Origin: an uncultured Oscillospiraceae bacterium
GTDB lineage: Bacteria > Bacillota > Clostridia > Oscillospirales > Oscillospiraceae
Reading direction: 5' to 3'
DNA length: 6,290 nt
Assembly: GCA_949093475.1 (NCBI GenBank)
Contig: CARXAY010000024.1
Coordinates: forward strand, 1 to 6,290
The notes under the pieces are model-generated. The model was not told where the DNA came from. It did no database searches and saw only the letters and a program-made list of their open reading frames with translations. The translations under genes and the position numbers were made by a program. Below are positions 5,742-6,290 of this stretch, piece by piece; the stretch's first letter is position 1; each line of letters opens with the position of its first letter.

Positions 5742-5759
5742 ACGCACGCCGGCGTGCGT
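5742..5759. promoter_or_regulatory. Perfect 18-bp palindrome in the yqeG leader
   Basis: ACGCACGCCGGCGTGCGT is a perfect self-complementary 18-mer. It lies between the predicted yqeG -10 (5778-5783) and its ribosome binding site (5729-5736). It could be an operator for a dimeric regulator, or fold in RNA into a short GC-rich hairpin five bases before the Shine-Dalgarno. No T run follows, so it is not an intrinsic terminator. Seen directly; function is inference. Confidence 0.6.
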
Positions 5760-5777
5760 AAGATTTTCTAACATCGT

Positions 5778-5806
5778 ATTGTACCACTATTTCTTCGCCG
5801 CCACAA
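5778..5806 (-). promoter_or_regulatory. Candidate sigma-A promoter of the yqeG operon
   Basis: On the minus strand TTGTGG (5806-5801) is followed after 17 bases by TACAAT (5783-5778), matching the -35 at three and the -10 at five of six positions. The implied start near 5771 gives a leader of about 45 bases containing the palindrome. The -35 overlaps the ribosome binding site of the rightward gene (5805-5811). Confidence 0.55.
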
Positions 5807-5820
5807 GGGGGAATCCATAG

Positions 5821-6290
5821 ATGTCTATGCCGCAACGTCCCACGCTCTATCTCCTTGCCCCGCCGCAGCATCAGGCCGACCCTGCCTGTCGCGGACTGAC
5901 GCTGGCCCACCCGGCTTATCGGGTCGGCCAAGGGCCGCATCTATTCCGAACGCAGCTTCCGACCCCTCTCACCGGGGGAATCATGGTGCTGGATCACAGG
6001 GATTTCGATGGCTCAGGCAAAGCAGAGCCATTTTGTCAGGAGGTGGTGCGGGAATGCGCCGCCCGGAGCTTCCAAGGGGTCTTTTTTGATTTTGAAGACG
6101 CTCCCCTGCCCGTACTGGAACGGGCGGCGGCCCTGCTGATCCCGACCTTTCAAAAGCGGGGCTGGAGTCTCTACCTGCCCCCGTCCTATGCGGCCGGTCT
6201 GCCCGGTGCAAAGGTGGTTGTTTCGACGGCTCTGTCCGGCGGCTCACTGCGCCGACATCTGCGGGAAGCCATCGACGCTTACGGGATCCA
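5821..6290 (+). CDS. Unrecognised protein, divergent from yqeG; possible GH18-like TIM barrel (3' end off window)
   Basis: An uninterrupted frame of 156 codons runs off the right edge. A stop codon at 5818-5820 directly precedes the ATG at 5821, and AAGGGGG (5805-5811) lies nine bases upstream, so the start is at 5821 or the second ATG at 5827. It encodes MSMPQRPTLYLLAPPQHQ at the start, with no signal peptide or membrane segment. Residues 53-57 (GIMVL), 86-92 (GVFFDFE) and 116-119 (SLYL) alternate with helices (72-82, 96-112) in a beta/alpha pattern. The GVFFDFE strand, with Asp90 and Glu92, recalls the DxE end of the glycoside hydrolase 18 motif, but the full DxxDxDxE is not present, so catalysis is doubtful. 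I do not recognise the family. Codon choice and GC fit the neighbouring genes. No clear promoter of its own is visible. Confidence 0.75.
   Translation, partial: MSMPQRPTLYLLAPPQHQADPACRGLTLAHPAYRVGQGPHLFRTQLPTPLTGGIMVLDHRDFDGSGKAEPFCQEVVRECAARSFQGVFFDFEDAPLPVLERAAALLIPTFQKRGWSLYLPPSYAAGLPGAKVVVSTALSGGSLRRHLREAIDAYGI

Noticed and set aside
5725..5940. N-terminal extension of yqeG to an ATG at 5940
   Set aside because: It would cross the palindrome, the promoter and the divergent coding region, adds Arg-rich sequence unknown in the family, and lacks a good ribosome binding site.
5981..6247. Minus-strand open frame of 88 codons opposite the rightward gene
   Set aside because: Its translation is Pro/Arg-rich with no motif, and the plus-strand frame is longer, has a ribosome binding site and stays open to the window edge.

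Overview
The window is a compact, GC-rich piece of a Gram-positive (Bacillota) chromosome. Gene content, strong AGGAGG-type ribosome binding sites, an EF-P of the Bacillus/Clostridium type (KPGKGAAF loop) and a CD1247-type zinc-ribbon protein beside efp point to a Clostridia member, most likely of the Oscillospiraceae/Ruminococcaceae type. The genus cannot be fixed from this sequence alone. Nothing in it looks like a mobile element, CRISPR array, tRNA or rRNA.

Layout, right to left, because nearly everything is on the minus strand. A leftward gene cluster starts at about 5783 with a promoter and a short leader carrying a perfect 18-bp palindrome. It encodes a YqeG-type HAD phosphatase (TTG start, 5724-5212), an endonuclease IV-like TIM-barrel protein (5212-4340), a DUF3298/RsiV-like lipoprotein (4343-3489), a small PNPOx-fold flavin-type protein (3470-3033) and an M24 Xaa-Pro peptidase (3018-1954). 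Start and stop codons overlap (TAATG, ATGA) or are separated by less than 20 bases, so these five are very probably one transcript. After a 105-bp gap holding a good sigma-A-type promoter come efp (1848-1285) and a CD1247-like zinc-ribbon protein (1244-741). That unit ends at a strong intrinsic terminator (728-696). Further left, pyrH (UMP kinase) starts at 560 from its own promoter and runs off the left edge.

On the right, a plus-strand gene starting at 5821 diverges from yqeG and runs off the end of the window. It has no recognised family. A hydrophobic strand ending in FDFE hints at a GH18-like TIM barrel.

Functionally this is mostly housekeeping: pyrimidine nucleotide synthesis (pyrH), translation of polyproline stretches (efp), peptide turnover (M24 peptidase) and possible DNA repair (endonuclease IV-like). 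Less characterised proteins fill in the rest. I see no convincing new multi-gene system. The best leads are the palindrome in the divergent control region, the cysteine/aspartate-clustered zinc-ribbon protein, the unrecognised rightward gene, and a lower-GC lipoprotein gene inside an otherwise GC-rich operon.
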